NCBI GenBank assembly: GCA_903864275.1
Contig: CAIPFE010000010.1
Coordinates: forward strand, 186,001 to 250,000
Direction: 5' to 3'
DNA from: an uncultured Mucilaginibacter sp.
GTDB lineage: Bacteria > Bacteroidota > Bacteroidia > Sphingobacteriales > Sphingobacteriaceae
Length of the DNA: 64,000 nt
The translations under genes and the position numbers were made by a program. Below the pieces are notes generated by a model that was given only the letters and a program-made list of their open reading frames with translations, was not told where the DNA came from and ran no database searches. This document shows positions 1-8,445 of the stretch, piece by piece (position 1 is the stretch's first letter; each line of letters begins with the position of its first letter).

Positions 1-29
1 TTTGTAGAAATCAAATAAACAAGGATAAT

Positions 30-81
30 TGCCACGTCAGTGGCTACCCTTCGCGAATTGGGTAGTCCGCCAGCTGGCGGA
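30..81. repeat. Compact intergenic palindrome cluster
   Basis: Three adjacent inverted repeats are visible: gccac/gtggc at 31-44, ctaccc/gggtag at 44-65, and a perfect 16-base palindrome TCCGCCAGCTGGCGGA at 66-81. Together they could fold into a multi-hairpin RNA or cruciform. Such short GC-rich palindromes resemble the REP-like intergenic elements common in Sphingobacteriaceae (family resemblance, from memory). The rest of 1-257 shows no convincing gene. Confidence 0.6.
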
Positions 82-257
82 GCAAAAATAACGTTTGAAT
101 GATGTTCGACAAAGCGGTAGCCGGCAGGGCAAAGATTTTTCTTACATCGAACTCACGTTAAATTAAGATTTTCAAAGAGAAAAGAACTTCAATACCGGTC
201 TCGAGCTACAATGATCGGAGCATTTTATTAGGTCTATTTTATCAATGTATCTGGGTA

Positions 258-1343
258 TTACGCCGATAATTTGTGTGCGAAGGTTTTATGTTTGTTTCCG
301 AACTGGGGCCTGACAAGCCAGCTTTTTCTGTTTGGCTTACGGAAATACAGCCAATAAAAAAAGAAAAGGGTTGTTATTATCGTTATCCCGGTAAAACTCC
401 ATTCGGGCATTATATTTCGCAGGTTTATCAATGATCCATCTTTACTAAAACTTCCATATCCGAATAAAGCAGGGATCCTGAACCAGTAATAACAAGATAC
501 GCCAGCGGCTGCAAAAAAACTGGTCAGTCTGCGTTCAAATTTTGGCTGGATTATCGACGATAATATGGCATAAATAACAAGTGTTATCGTAAACCCGAGC
601 AAAGGCATTTCATAAACGCTGAAAAATGCGTTTAGCGACGTTAAATGGGCTTCATCCGGGACATGGAACCAACCCCAGATAAACCCGGGCAAACCGCCTA
701 CAATAAGCAAGGCGGTTGTTTTCTGAACACCGGTCTTTGCCGAAATCAACGGATTAACATTTGGCGTTGAATCAGGACAAAGCGCTACACATTTCATGCA
801 TTTATCGCAATGCGCGTTGGGGATTGACATAAATACATTACCCCCGTATAGTTTTTCAACCGGGTGGATAGGGCATAAGCCCGAACACCAGGCGCTTTTC
901 CATTCATAAAAGAAACCCAAAGTTACCCCGATCCCCGCCATAGAAATGATCATTAAGCCCGTCGCCACCCCGTTTGCATTAAACAGGGAATGACGCAAGG
1001 GAACAATGGTGTACAAGGCCAATATAGCGATGAGGTTCAGGATGGCCAGTTGCTTTGCCGAAAGTTTCCTTCTTTTTGATAATTCGAAATGGCGCGGCAG
1101 CAGGATAGTAGTTGCCAGGGGGCAAACATTCCGCCAAACGCCTGTGGCCAATACAAGTAATGCCGGCGCCACGGGGATCAATATGTTCCAGAACAATAAG
1201 ACACCAAGTGATGGATAAAAAAGTAAACAAAATAAAATAACAGCGCCAACCAGCCAAACGGCGCCCTGGACTATCCGCCAGGTTAAAATGGAACGGGCCG
1301 ACAATTGATCGCCCGACTTAAATTCAGATTGTTTTACAGGCAT
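258..1343 (-). CDS. Membrane-bound polyferredoxin-like 4Fe-4S protein (NapH/CcoG/RnfD-like)
   Basis: This 361-residue integral membrane protein has several hydrophobic segments (around residues 25-75, 95-120, 130-150, 205-225, 240-265 and 315-335). A cytoplasmic-type cysteine cluster sits in the middle: WCSGLCPIHP, followed about 25 residues later by CDKCMKCVALCP. That is a ferredoxin-like CxxCxxxxxxCP arrangement as in NapH, CcoG and NosR-type electron-transfer membrane proteins. It probably passes electrons through an iron-sulphur centre to a partner that is not encoded nearby. The ATG at 1343 is the only sensible start. It is divergent from the DUF1801 gene and stands alone, so pathway and substrate cannot be inferred. 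The family assignment is reasonably firm; the exact function is unknown. Confidence 0.7.
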   Translation of the reverse strand: MPVKQSEFKSGDQLSARSILTWRIVQGAVWLVGAVILFCLLFYPSLGVLLFWNILIPVAPALLVLATGVWRNVCPLATTILLPRHFELSKRRKLSAKQLAILNLIAILALYTIVPLRHSLFNANGVATGLMIISMAGIGVTLGFFYEWKSAWCSGLCPIHPVEKLYGGNVFMSIPNAHCDKCMKCVALCPDSTPNVNPLISAKTGVQKTTALLIVGGLPGFIWGWFHVPDEAHLTSLNAFFSVYEMPLLGFTITLVIYAILSSIIQPKFERRLTSFFAAAGVSCYYWFRIPALFGYGSFSKDGSLINLRNIMPEWSFTGITIITTLFFFYWLYFRKPNRKSWLVRPQFGNKHKTFAHKLSA

Positions 1344-1561
1344 AAAAACACAGTGATAATTTATTAGAATATTTATTAATAATGAGGTCAGCCATTATTG
1401 GTGACTAAGGTATAGGAAACCGCGCTTGCAAAAATGATCTGCATCACTTTGTTGTTTATTTATTTGGGGCAACGGGAACCTGGAGATTTTCTTTTTTTGC
1501 CCCAATCTGTAAATTTGTATTGTTGTTCAATAGGTATTGACAATTTCTTAATGAACTTGCG

Positions 1562-1981
1562 ATGGCTGAAATAAAAACAAAACCAACCCGGATAACTGCT
1601 GAAAGTTTTTTGGATAATGTAACTGATGAAAAAGTACGTATGGATTGCGATGTCCTGGTACAAATGATGGAAAAAGCTACGGGTGAAAAGCCTGTGATGT
1701 GGGGGCCGTCCATTATCGGATTTGGTAAATACCATTATAAGTACGACAGCGGCCACGAAGGCGATATTTGTTTAACCGGGTTTTCTCCCCGCAAAGGGAA
1801 CCTTTCTCTGTATGTACTGGCTGGTTTTGAAGGGCAGTCGGGCCTGCTTTCCACATTAGGAAAACACAAAGCAGGCAAAGGGTGCCTCTACATCAAAAAA
1901 CTGGATGATGTGAACCTTGATGTTTTGGAAAGTTTGATAAAAAAGTCGGTTGACTTTTTGAGGGGGAAGTATCATAAATGA
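1562..1981 (+). CDS. DUF1801 domain protein
   Basis: A 139-residue soluble protein without signal peptide. The features typical of the DUF1801 (YdhG/YjhX-like) fold are present: an N-terminal helix with DVLVQMMEKATGEKP, the WGPSIIGFGKYHYKY segment, the strand GFSPRKGNLSLYVL and the C-terminal GCLYIKKLDDVNLDVLESLI. The biochemical role of this family is not established; a ligand- or metal-binding role has been suggested for relatives. It is a single-gene unit: the upstream polyferredoxin is divergent and the downstream GH9 gene converges. A TAAATTTG box at 1510-1517 could be its -7 element (consensus TAnnTTTG), about 45 bases before the ATG, but no good -33 box was found at the right distance. 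Confidence 0.8.
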   Translation: MAEIKTKPTRITAESFLDNVTDEKVRMDCDVLVQMMEKATGEKPVMWGPSIIGFGKYHYKYDSGHEGDICLTGFSPRKGNLSLYVLAGFEGQSGLLSTLGKHKAGKGCLYIKKLDDVNLDVLESLIKKSVDFLRGKYHK

Positions 1982-2019
1982 AATCTTAAGACCAAAAGCT
2001 AAAATTACAGATACTATAA

Positions 2020-3795
2020 TCATTCACCACTTTTTTCCGCCATTGCCGTAACCGCTTGTAAAAACCAGGCTGCATGCGGTATCCACTCTTCTGTCCAGCG
2101 CCATTCGTTGCCTTTATCTTCGGTTTTAAAATCAATCCCGCTGCCATCGCCATTGCCTTCTTTGCCCGTGATGCCGTTGGATACCCCGCCCCTTTCTGAT
2201 CCATGCCCGAAGTTGGAATGCATGTAAGGCACATTGCTTTTCCCGAAACCATACATAAAGCACATGGAATAAGGGTTACATCCCAATATCCATGATACCT
2301 GCTGCGAAGCAAATGCGGATAATTCGGGTTTTACGCCCCAGCCTCTTTTTTCAGGGTAAACCAATTTACCACCAACCAATGCTGCTGTAGCAAGTGAGCC
2401 TAAACGGGCGTCTTCTCCCTGCCACCACCAGCCGGTTTCATTATCATGAGGGATAAAAAACCCATCCTTAACCGCGCCTTTGTATAAAAACGACTGCCGC
2501 GCGTAACCAAATGGGTTGCTTGTATTATTGGTGACGGCGAGGTTGTAATTCAGCGCTTTTTTTATGGTTGATAATGCTGCCTCGCGACGGCCTGGGTTCT
2601 TTTCTTTAGTTAGATAGCGTGATAAAGCCACCACCGGCAATCCCGCATCCGAGGCATGCCAGTAAGGGCGGTTAGCGTCGTTTGCGATAAAATATCCATC
2701 GGGGCCCATTCTCTTATCCAGGTTTTGCGCCCGTTTCCGGGCCTCGTCCCGATAAAGAGGATCGTCAGTTGCTATCCAGAGTTCAGTGGCCGCCATCAGC
2801 GCGCAGTAATCGTCGATGATGTTTTCCTTGCCGTCATCATCGTATTTGGTATTGTATTTCAGCAGGTGCGCAAAGGCGCGTTTTGCACCGTCGAGGTATT
2901 GCTGCGAGGTAAATTCGCCGTTCTTTTTCCATTGCGAGATGCGTGCCAGCGCTGCAATCGCCATGCCGCCGCCTTCGCGGAAAGCGCATTGATATTCGTC
3001 AGTAGTAACGCTGTTGGCATGCAGGCCCACGATGCGGCGGGCATTGGGGTCTTTATTAAAATAGCTGAAGATGATCATATAGAAATAATCATCTTTTGAC
3101 AGCGCCCGCATCATGTAATCAGCGCCGTAAAGCGCTTCGTTATCCAATGAATCCTTGATGTTCCATTTTGCGAGCAGGCCGGGGATAGCTTCCGAAGCGC
3201 TCACCATCGACCACACCACCAATGGCGTTTGCTGCGGCGACATAAAATTGGCATAAGCCAGGTGCGAAAAATACTTGCTTACATCCCCCGATGCATCGCA
3301 CCAGCCGCCGCGCATATCCACCGTTTTATCGCTGCCGATCATGTGCATGTGCGCGTCGGCCTCCAGCTCTGCCGGGGTGTTGGCACGCTGTTTATTGTAG
3401 TAGTGGATGATGGAGGAGATGGTCAGTTTTGCCAGGGCGTTTTCCTCAATTGTGAAAGGGTAGGAAGTATAGGTTTTATTATCGATGGTTACGCTAACAC
3501 TATATTTCCCGGATTTTTTAAAAGCCGAAAAATCAGCGGAATAATAACTTTTGCCGGGCGTCCATTCATCAATGGTTTGCGGACCGCTGAGCACGCCGGT
3601 AAACTCCGCTTCGTTGCTTGCGGTGTTTATCAGCCTGAACACGGTTTTCCGGGCAAGCGCTTTGTCGACACTCACTACAGCAATTTTTGGCCCCTTGAGA
3701 TCAAAGCCAATTTGGTTTGCGTAAATGGTTGGCTGGGCAAAGCAAGTTGCCGATAACATGAAGAATGAGATGATTAAGGCGGCGATTTTTTTCAT
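2020..3795 (-). CDS. Glycoside hydrolase family 9 (cellulase-like) secreted enzyme
   Basis: A 591-residue secreted glycosidase. The start is taken at the ATG at 3795 because it gives a classical signal peptide (MKKIAALIISFFMLSATCFA); the frame stays open upstream to 3849 but would run into the neighbouring gene. Residues ~22-115 form the immunoglobulin-like cellulase N-domain (YANQIGFD opening). The remainder is the GH9 (alpha/alpha)6 barrel. GGWCDASGDVSKY at about 163-175 matches the GH9 'GGWYDAGDHVKF' region that holds the catalytic aspartates, and TEEWIPHAAWFL near the C-terminus holds the candidate acid Glu. Length fits Ig-GH9 enzymes. The likely substrate is a beta-1,4-glucan or xyloglucan-type polymer, inferred from family only. 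It follows the nitrilase gene by 19 bases on the same strand, so the two are probably co-transcribed. Confidence 0.88.
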   Translation of the reverse strand: MKKIAALIISFFMLSATCFAQPTIYANQIGFDLKGPKIAVVSVDKALARKTVFRLINTASNEAEFTGVLSGPQTIDEWTPGKSYYSADFSAFKKSGKYSVSVTIDNKTYTSYPFTIEENALAKLTISSIIHYYNKQRANTPAELEADAHMHMIGSDKTVDMRGGWCDASGDVSKYFSHLAYANFMSPQQTPLVVWSMVSASEAIPGLLAKWNIKDSLDNEALYGADYMMRALSKDDYFYMIIFSYFNKDPNARRIVGLHANSVTTDEYQCAFREGGGMAIAALARISQWKKNGEFTSQQYLDGAKRAFAHLLKYNTKYDDDGKENIIDDYCALMAATELWIATDDPLYRDEARKRAQNLDKRMGPDGYFIANDANRPYWHASDAGLPVVALSRYLTKEKNPGRREAALSTIKKALNYNLAVTNNTSNPFGYARQSFLYKGAVKDGFFIPHDNETGWWWQGEDARLGSLATAALVGGKLVYPEKRGWGVKPELSAFASQQVSWILGCNPYSMCFMYGFGKSNVPYMHSNFGHGSERGGVSNGITGKEGNGDGSGIDFKTEDKGNEWRWTEEWIPHAAWFLQAVTAMAEKSGE

Positions 3796-3814
3796 AATGG
3801 TTTGATAGATTGGT

Positions 3815-4759
3815 CTAACTAAGCCAAACAACTTTTTGTTCAGAAACATGCTCTTCGCCGATGATATCGCGGTACAATTCCGGCCTCCTCGCTTTCCGGT
3901 AACGGTAACCGCCGGCTTTTGTCAGCTTATCGGGCGTAATGGTAGCTATCGCGATGTCGTTGTCAAGTTTTCGGCATTCGGCAATAATATCGCCGTAAGG
4001 GTCGATGACCATGGAGCAGCCATTCTTTAACTGTTCCCCATCCATCCCGACGGCGTTTGAAAAAATGGCATAAACCGCGTTATCATAAGCCCGTGAAGGC
4101 AGCCATTTCATCAGCCATTCCCGTCCCTTAAGGCCATCAAATTCCTGGCGCAGGGATGTGGGGTCGGCTTCCCTGTTTTCCCACAGCTTAGGGTCGACAA
4201 ATCCAGCGCCCGGCCGGGTTGACGGGGTGCACATGGTAACATGCGGCATAAAAATAATATCCGCGCCAAGCAATGCCGTGGCCCTTACATTTTCAACAAT
4301 ATTGTTATCGTAGCAGATCAGTATGCCGCACTTCCAACCCAAAAGATCGAAAACTACGTATTCATTACCGGGGGTAATATGAGGATTGATAAATGGATGA
4401 AGTTTCCTGAATTTGGCGACCAGGCCGTTTTTATCCACGCAAACATATCCCTTGTATATTTTTCCATCCTGATCCCTCTCAAAAAGCCCTGCTAAAATTA
4501 CGATGTTGTTTTCCGCCGCAATTTCCTGCAGGTGTTTTACAGATGGCCCATCAGGAATAAACTCGGCAAGCTCAAGCATTTGCTGACGCGAAAAATTCAG
4601 TGCAAAAGAATAGCCGGTTATGGAACATTCGTGGAATGCGATTACATCCGCGCCTTCAGCAGCAGCTTTCGCCGATAGTTGACGGATAGTTTGCAGGTTA
4701 TGATCTTTATCGCCGCTTTTGTGCTCAAATTGGGCGGTTGCTATTTTTAGGTTATTCAT
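3815..4759 (-). CDS. Carbon-nitrogen hydrolase (nitrilase superfamily amidohydrolase)
   Basis: A 314-residue cytoplasmic enzyme of the nitrilase superfamily. The Glu-Lys-Cys triad is readable: Glu in VIAFHECSITGY, Lys in KFRKLHPFINP and Cys in CGILICYDNNIVEN. It should hydrolyse a small amide or carbamoyl compound to acid plus ammonia; the closest functional class by layout is the N-carbamoyl-amino-acid or putrescine hydrolase type, but the exact substrate cannot be told. The family-typical C-terminal SMVIDPYGDIIAE segment is intact. It lies directly upstream of the GH9 gene with a 19-base gap, suggesting an operon, although a functional link between amide hydrolysis and glucan cleavage is not obvious. 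Confidence 0.85.
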   Translation of the reverse strand: MNNLKIATAQFEHKSGDKDHNLQTIRQLSAKAAAEGADVIAFHECSITGYSFALNFSRQQMLELAEFIPDGPSVKHLQEIAAENNIVILAGLFERDQDGKIYKGYVCVDKNGLVAKFRKLHPFINPHITPGNEYVVFDLLGWKCGILICYDNNIVENVRATALLGADIIFMPHVTMCTPSTRPGAGFVDPKLWENREADPTSLRQEFDGLKGREWLMKWLPSRAYDNAVYAIFSNAVGMDGEQLKNGCSMVIDPYGDIIAECRKLDNDIAIATITPDKLTKAGGYRYRKARRPELYRDIIGEEHVSEQKVVWLS

Positions 4760-4910
4760 GACAATGTATTCTCAAAACAAGGTTTTCAATTAACTACTAA
4801 AGTAAGATAAAAGGTCGGTTTTGGGAATGAAATTTTATTTTGCGCCGATGATCCAGTTCCGTTGAAGTGGGCGCATTTCAATATGCTGCTAATTAAACCA
4901 GAACATGGCA

Positions 4911-4946
4911 ACTCACCTTTCACTACTCACCACTCACTTACTCACC
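4911..4946. repeat. Heptad array (ACTCACC family)
   Basis: The stretch reads as successive 7-base units ACTCACC, TTTCACT, ACTCACC, ACTCACT(T), ACTCACC. It is the complement of the GGTGAGT family seen again at 49519-49619. It lies in the 322-base gap between the divergent nitrilase and VOC genes, which otherwise holds only the VOC promoter candidate. No coding capacity is supported here. Confidence 0.6.
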
Positions 4947-4970
4947 AACAGAATTTATTACTTTCCCCTA

Positions 4971-5001
4971 TTGGGATTATTAGCCAAAACAGATATACTT
5001 G
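4971..5001 (+). promoter_or_regulatory. Candidate promoter of the VOC gene
   Basis: TTG at 4971-4973 and TATACTTG at 4994-5001 are separated by 20 bases. This matches the Bacteroidota pattern TTG-N17-23-TAnnTTTG with one mismatch in the -7 box. It lies about 80 bases before the start at 5082. Confidence 0.4.
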
Positions 5002-5081
5002 CATCGTATTCATATTTACCGTGGCCAAAACAACTAAGACCCTGGTACCATACCGAACGCCTTTAAAAACACTTTAAATTA

Positions 5082-5459
5082 ATGAAATTCCGGACTGCCC
5101 GCCATACCACAGAATTAAACCGTATCATAGATTTTTACGGCCGCGTTTTGGGATTGAAAGTGCTGGGCGAATTTAGAGATCATCAAAATTATGATGGCGT
5201 TTTTTTAGGTATCCCTGGTGAAAGCTGGCACTTAGAGTTTACAGTTTCTGCAGATGCACCGGCCCATATCCCTGATGATGACGACCTGCTGGTATTTTAT
5301 GCTGAATCACTTGACGAATTCAATAAAATTAAAGAACGGTTTATTGCCAACAAGGTTAAGTACGCCAAACCTAAAAATCCATACTGGGAAAGGAACGGGA
5401 TCACATTTGAAGATCCGGATGGGTTCAGGATCGTCATTTCTTTGATAAGAAAACCCTGA
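5082..5459 (+). CDS. VOC (glyoxalase/bleomycin-resistance fold) protein
   Basis: A 125-residue cytoplasmic protein of the vicinal oxygen chelate fold. It has the paired beta-alpha-beta-beta-beta modules: RTARHTTELNRIIDFYGRVLGLKVLGEF at the N-terminus (the F-Y-x-x-x-L-G-L-K signature) and FEDPDGFRIVIS at the C-terminus (the EDPDG-x-R signature). Metal ligands of classical glyoxalase I would be His/Glu; H48 or so in ESWHLEFTV and the Glu of FEDPDG are candidates. Members of this size are usually enzymes or binding proteins for small hydrophobic or electrophilic molecules, so a specific substrate cannot be assigned. Single gene with its own promoter candidate upstream and the ~100 bp repeat downstream. 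Confidence 0.8.
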   Translation: MKFRTARHTTELNRIIDFYGRVLGLKVLGEFRDHQNYDGVFLGIPGESWHLEFTVSADAPAHIPDDDDLLVFYAESLDEFNKIKERFIANKVKYAKPKNPYWERNGITFEDPDGFRIVISLIRKP

Positions 5460-5487
5460 TATCCTTTTAACCCATAATTCAACATCA

Positions 5488-5590
5488 AGTAATTACCGCA
5501 CGTATTTCGGGTAGTTTTACGCTTGTCCCCCCCCATCTTTAATGGGTCACTTTACAATATCATGCAAGGAGCTCACAGTATGAGGATTCG
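5488..5590. repeat. ~100 bp direct repeat, copy A (upstream of collagen-like gene)
   Basis: This segment aligns with 6773-6876 over its whole length. Shared blocks are TTACCGCACGTA, GTAGTTTTACGCTTGTC, GGTCACTTTACAATA, CAAGGA and TCACAGTAT. It contains the small inverted motif GTA-GTTT-TAC. Copy A lies 92 bases before the collagen-like lipoprotein gene, so it may be that gene's promoter or leader region; this is inference. Confidence 0.65.
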
Positions 5591-5681
5591 ATATTGAACT
5601 CACGTCAGTGTAGTCAACAAAATAATGAATCTTAGCAAGGCTATGCATTTAACTGAAATCAAAACATAAAATTCAAGTCTC

Positions 5682-6671
5682 ATGAAACAATTACGTTACT
5701 TTTTTATTTTCATTACTGCCGCGTTAGTGCTTAACTCATGCAGTAAAAATGGTGCTGTTGGTCCGGCTGGCCCAATCGGCGCTACAGGTGCAGTTGGCCC
5801 GGCCGGCCCGGCCGGTGCAAACGGAACTAACGGAAGCGTTATCTACAGTGGTACAACTACGCCTCCGGCCGGCACCGGAACAATCGGCGATTTTTACATT
5901 AATTTAAGTACAGGCTTATTGTACGGGCCTAAAACAGCCACTGGTTGGGGAACAGGCATTTCCTTGAAAGGTTCAACCGGGGCTGCAGGAGCGCCAGGCA
6001 GTCACATATATAGTGGCAACGGCGGACCAGCAATTACGTTAGGTACAGTAGGCGATTATTATCTTGATAAAACCAATTTTTTATTATACGGCCCTAAAAC
6101 TGCAACAAGCTGGGGTGTGCCGATAGCGCTGCAGGGACCAGCAGGACCAGCAGGGCCAGCGGGGGCAGATGGCAACGCGAATGTTAAAACCGACGTATTT
6201 ACACTTGCCGCCAGCGATTGGTTGTGGAATTCACAATATGTTTATGAAACAAGCGCCGGCAGTTATACCGAATATTTTACAAGGTATTATGTACGCATGA
6301 ATAATACCGTAACACAGGACGTGCTTAATAACGGCATGGTATTGGTTTATTTTACACCAAGTCCTGTCAATAATCCAAACCAATGGGCGCCGCTTCCCTA
6401 CCAGTTCGACTCCTCATTTGGTTATACTTTTAATTATGTGTACGTAACGGCAGTAGGCCAGGTAACGCTTCACTATTTCTTTATACAGACAGACCCCACA
6501 GCAACCCTGCCAACACTGAGTACTTATACCGATGAAACGCGCCAGTTTAAAATTGTAACCGTAACGGGGACGACTGGTAATTTTTTGGTTGCGCATCATA
6601 TAAACCTGAATAATTACCAGGAAGTAAGCAGGGTTACGGGATTATGGCAGCAGGATAAACCTGGTCGGTAA
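5682..6671 (+). CDS. Collagen-like repeat lipoprotein
   Basis: A 329-residue predicted lipoprotein: signal sequence with lipobox LNSC, lipidated Cys20. Gly-X-Y triplets rich in GPA/GPI follow at about 24-51, 97-107 and 152-164. Between them sit two copies of a ~42-residue module (54-95 and 109-150) with the pattern IYSG..TxGDxYxxxxTxxLLYGPKTATxWG. The C-terminal ~165 residues form a beta-rich domain with no recognised motif. Comparable proteins in Bacteroidota are surface or periplasmic, and triple-helix trimerisation is plausible but not shown. It is monocistronic, with repeat copy A upstream and copy B plus a strong hairpin terminator downstream. The start ATG at 5682 is supported by the signal peptide. 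Confidence 0.85.
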   Translation: MKQLRYFFIFITAALVLNSCSKNGAVGPAGPIGATGAVGPAGPAGANGTNGSVIYSGTTTPPAGTGTIGDFYINLSTGLLYGPKTATGWGTGISLKGSTGAAGAPGSHIYSGNGGPAITLGTVGDYYLDKTNFLLYGPKTATSWGVPIALQGPAGPAGPAGADGNANVKTDVFTLAASDWLWNSQYVYETSAGSYTEYFTRYYVRMNNTVTQDVLNNGMVLVYFTPSPVNNPNQWAPLPYQFDSSFGYTFNYVYVTAVGQVTLHYFFIQTDPTATLPTLSTYTDETRQFKIVTVTGTTGNFLVAHHINLNNYQEVSRVTGLWQQDKPGR

Positions 6672-6772
6672 TAATTTAGTATGTTAGTTTAGCCCTGGCG
6701 AGTTCGGGCGTGTAATTGCGATGATAAAAAGCGCATGATATATTTTAACAGCGTAAATCATCATAAATATTG

Positions 6773-6876
6773 AGTAGTTACCGCACGTAATTCACGTAGT
6801 TTTACGCTTGTCGGCGCCATTTTTAATTGGTCACTTTACAATACAATACAAGGAACCTTATCACAGTATAAGAATT
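6773..6876. repeat. ~100 bp direct repeat, copy B (downstream of collagen-like gene)
   Basis: Second copy of the element at 5488-5590. It ends about 20 bases before a strong terminator and has no gene of its own. Here the core reads CACGTAGTTTTACGC, containing the inverted motif CGTA-GTTT-TACG. If the element is a promoter, transcription from copy B would stop at 6927 and yield only a short RNA. The surrounding gap 6672-7075 holds no credible gene. Confidence 0.65.
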
Positions 6877-6894
6877 AGTTAGTTAGTTTGGTTA

Positions 6895-6927
6895 GCCGCT
6901 GCAGGAATTTCCTGCAGCGGCTTTTTT
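6895..6927 (+). terminator. Strong intrinsic terminator
   Basis: A perfect stem GCCGCTGCAGGAA / TTCCTGCAGCGGC (6895-6921, one-base centre) is followed by six T. It ends transcription arriving from the collagen-like gene and/or from repeat copy B, and insulates the cytochrome gene downstream. Confidence 0.85.
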
Positions 6928-7075
6928 AGTTTTAAAGAACGTTTAAAAATCCTTTCATTTGAACTAATGTATTTGCGATGCGCAAGTGAACAATCAAATC
7001 TTTAATTTTGGACAAAACCTAATTTTGAGCCACAATAACAAACATATCGTGCAACCCGAAGACGATAGTAAGTGC

Positions 7076-8104
7076 ATGGAACCGGAAGGTAAGATGCCTG
7101 GAAATACTATCTGCCTTGCATTGATCGCATCGGTTTGCATAACTATCGCGATTATTTCCTCATGCAATAAGGGAAAAGAATACGTTGATACCCGAAATCA
7201 GCCTGGTGCTATGGCGTCTCCAAGAAAAATACCTGCGGATGCCTGGAAAGCCCCTGATTCCACCACTATACCTGTGGGTAAAACTGGCGATATGATCCGC
7301 TACGGCAAAGAATTGTTGGCGCATACCGCCAGGTATTTCGGGCCAAACGGAAGTGTGGCGAAAATATCAAACGGGATGAACTGCCAGAACTGTCATTTAG
7401 ATGGCGGCCGCCGGCTTTTCGGGAATAATTATGCAAGCTTTATAGCAACCTATCCAAAAATGAACAACCGGAGCGGTAAAATTGACCAGCCAGCCGACCG
7501 AATAGTTCAATGTTTTAACCGTAGCCTGGCAGGCCATGCCCCCGATACAAATGGGCGCGAGGTACGGGCTATGCTTGCTTACATGAAATGGATTGGCCAG
7601 GATGTAAAAAAAGGACGGAAATTGTTCGGGACTGCAACAGAAAAACTGACTTTTATGGATTACCCGGCTGATCCTTTTAAAGGAAAAGCGGTTTTTGTAT
7701 CGAAGTGCAGGGTCTGCCACGGCAGTAATGGCGAAGGATTACTTGCCGCGGACAAGAAGTCGTACACCTACCCGCCGCTTTGGGGAGACCATAGCTATAA
7801 TAATGGCGCCGGCATGTACCGCATTGGCAATTTGGCCGGCTTTGTAAAAAATAACATGCCTTTCGGAGCCACATACCAGCACCCGCAGTTAACAAATGAA
7901 CAGGCCTGGGATGTTGCTGCATTTGTAAATTCGCAGCCGCGCCCCCATTTTGACCAGCGCAGGGACTGGAAGGATTTAAAAACCAAGCCGGTTGATTTTC
8001 CTTTCGGCCCGTATAGCGACGGGTTTAGCGAAAAACAGCATAAATACGGGCCATTTAAACCCATTGCAGTAGCGCAAAAAGAACTAACCAATAAAAAATC
8101 ATAA
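7076..8104 (+). CDS. Dihaem c-type cytochrome, thiosulfate dehydrogenase (TsdA)-like lipoprotein
   Basis: About 342 residues from the ATG at 7076. That start, or the in-frame ATG at 7094, gives a compact lipoprotein signal with ISSC (Cys30). A GTG at 6986 also opens the frame but would leave ~45 residues before the hydrophobic core. Two haem c sites are visible: CQNCH at about 103-107 and CRVCH at about 211-215. Cys146 (QCFNRSLAG) corresponds in position to the unusual cysteine haem ligand described for TsdA, and NNMPFG supplies a candidate Met ligand. PPLWGDHSYN and AFVNSQPRPH are typical of this family. The expected reaction is oxidation of thiosulfate to tetrathionate (or the reverse) in the periplasm; activity in this clade is inferred. 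The gene is 11 bases upstream of a DsrE-like gene, a sulphur-transfer family, which supports a sulphur role. Confidence 0.75.
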   Translation: MEPEGKMPGNTICLALIASVCITIAIISSCNKGKEYVDTRNQPGAMASPRKIPADAWKAPDSTTIPVGKTGDMIRYGKELLAHTARYFGPNGSVAKISNGMNCQNCHLDGGRRLFGNNYASFIATYPKMNNRSGKIDQPADRIVQCFNRSLAGHAPDTNGREVRAMLAYMKWIGQDVKKGRKLFGTATEKLTFMDYPADPFKGKAVFVSKCRVCHGSNGEGLLAADKKSYTYPPLWGDHSYNNGAGMYRIGNLAGFVKNNMPFGATYQHPQLTNEQAWDVAAFVNSQPRPHFDQRRDWKDLKTKPVDFPFGPYSDGFSEKQHKYGPFKPIAVAQKELTNKKS

Positions 8105-8115
8105 AACCGAAGATC

Positions 8116-8445
8116 ATGAAAAAATACGCCTTTATCTTATTTGCAATAGCATTGCTGGCTTTTGTAAAACCTGCACACGCACAAACAGACCCTGCGGTAT
8201 TTACCGGCGCAACGGCAAAATTGGACCGCTACGATGCCTTGTATGTTATTAACTCGGGCGACGCGAAAAAAATTAAGGGCACGTTGCGTAACATGGCGAA
8301 CGCGCTGGAAGACCCGCGTTTAAAAGGCAAACTCCATATGGAACTGATATGTTTTGGCGATGGCGTTGCGGTTTATATGAAAAGTGGAATATTTGAACAA
8401 TCCTTAAAAGACCTGCAAATCAAAGGCGTTATTTTGGCCCAATGA
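8116..8445 (+). CDS. Periplasmic DsrE-like protein, frame interrupted by TGA at the conserved Cys
   Basis: The frame opens with a clear signal peptide (MKKYAFILF...KPAHA, cleavage before QTDP). It then runs through a DsrE/DsrF-like alpha/beta domain (YDALYVINSGDAKKIKG, MELICFGDGVAVYM, LQIKGVILAQ) and stops at TGA 8443-8445, 109 codons. The domain is incomplete there. In the same frame, 8446-8568 encodes 41 further residues ending in VPSGNGEIILRHYDGWAIVHP and a TGA at 8569-8571, which is the expected C-terminus of this family. The TGA therefore stands where DsrE relatives have a conserved Cys followed by x-N-T. The gene is either a selenoprotein gene or a one-base nonsense mutant (TGC/TGT to TGA). 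DsrE-like proteins bind or carry sulphur on that Cys. It is co-directional with the TsdA-like cytochrome 11 bases upstream. Confidence 0.75.
   Translation: MKKYAFILFAIALLAFVKPAHAQTDPAVFTGATAKLDRYDALYVINSGDAKKIKGTLRNMANALEDPRLKGKLHMELICFGDGVAVYMKSGIFEQSLKDLQIKGVILAQ

Noticed and set aside
2656..3099. 147-codon frame opposite the GH9 gene
   Set aside because: Lies entirely within a certain coding region on the other strand and has no recognisable features.
4862..5077. 71-codon frame upstream of the VOC gene
   Set aside because: Covers the heptad array and the promoter candidate; the predicted peptide has no features.
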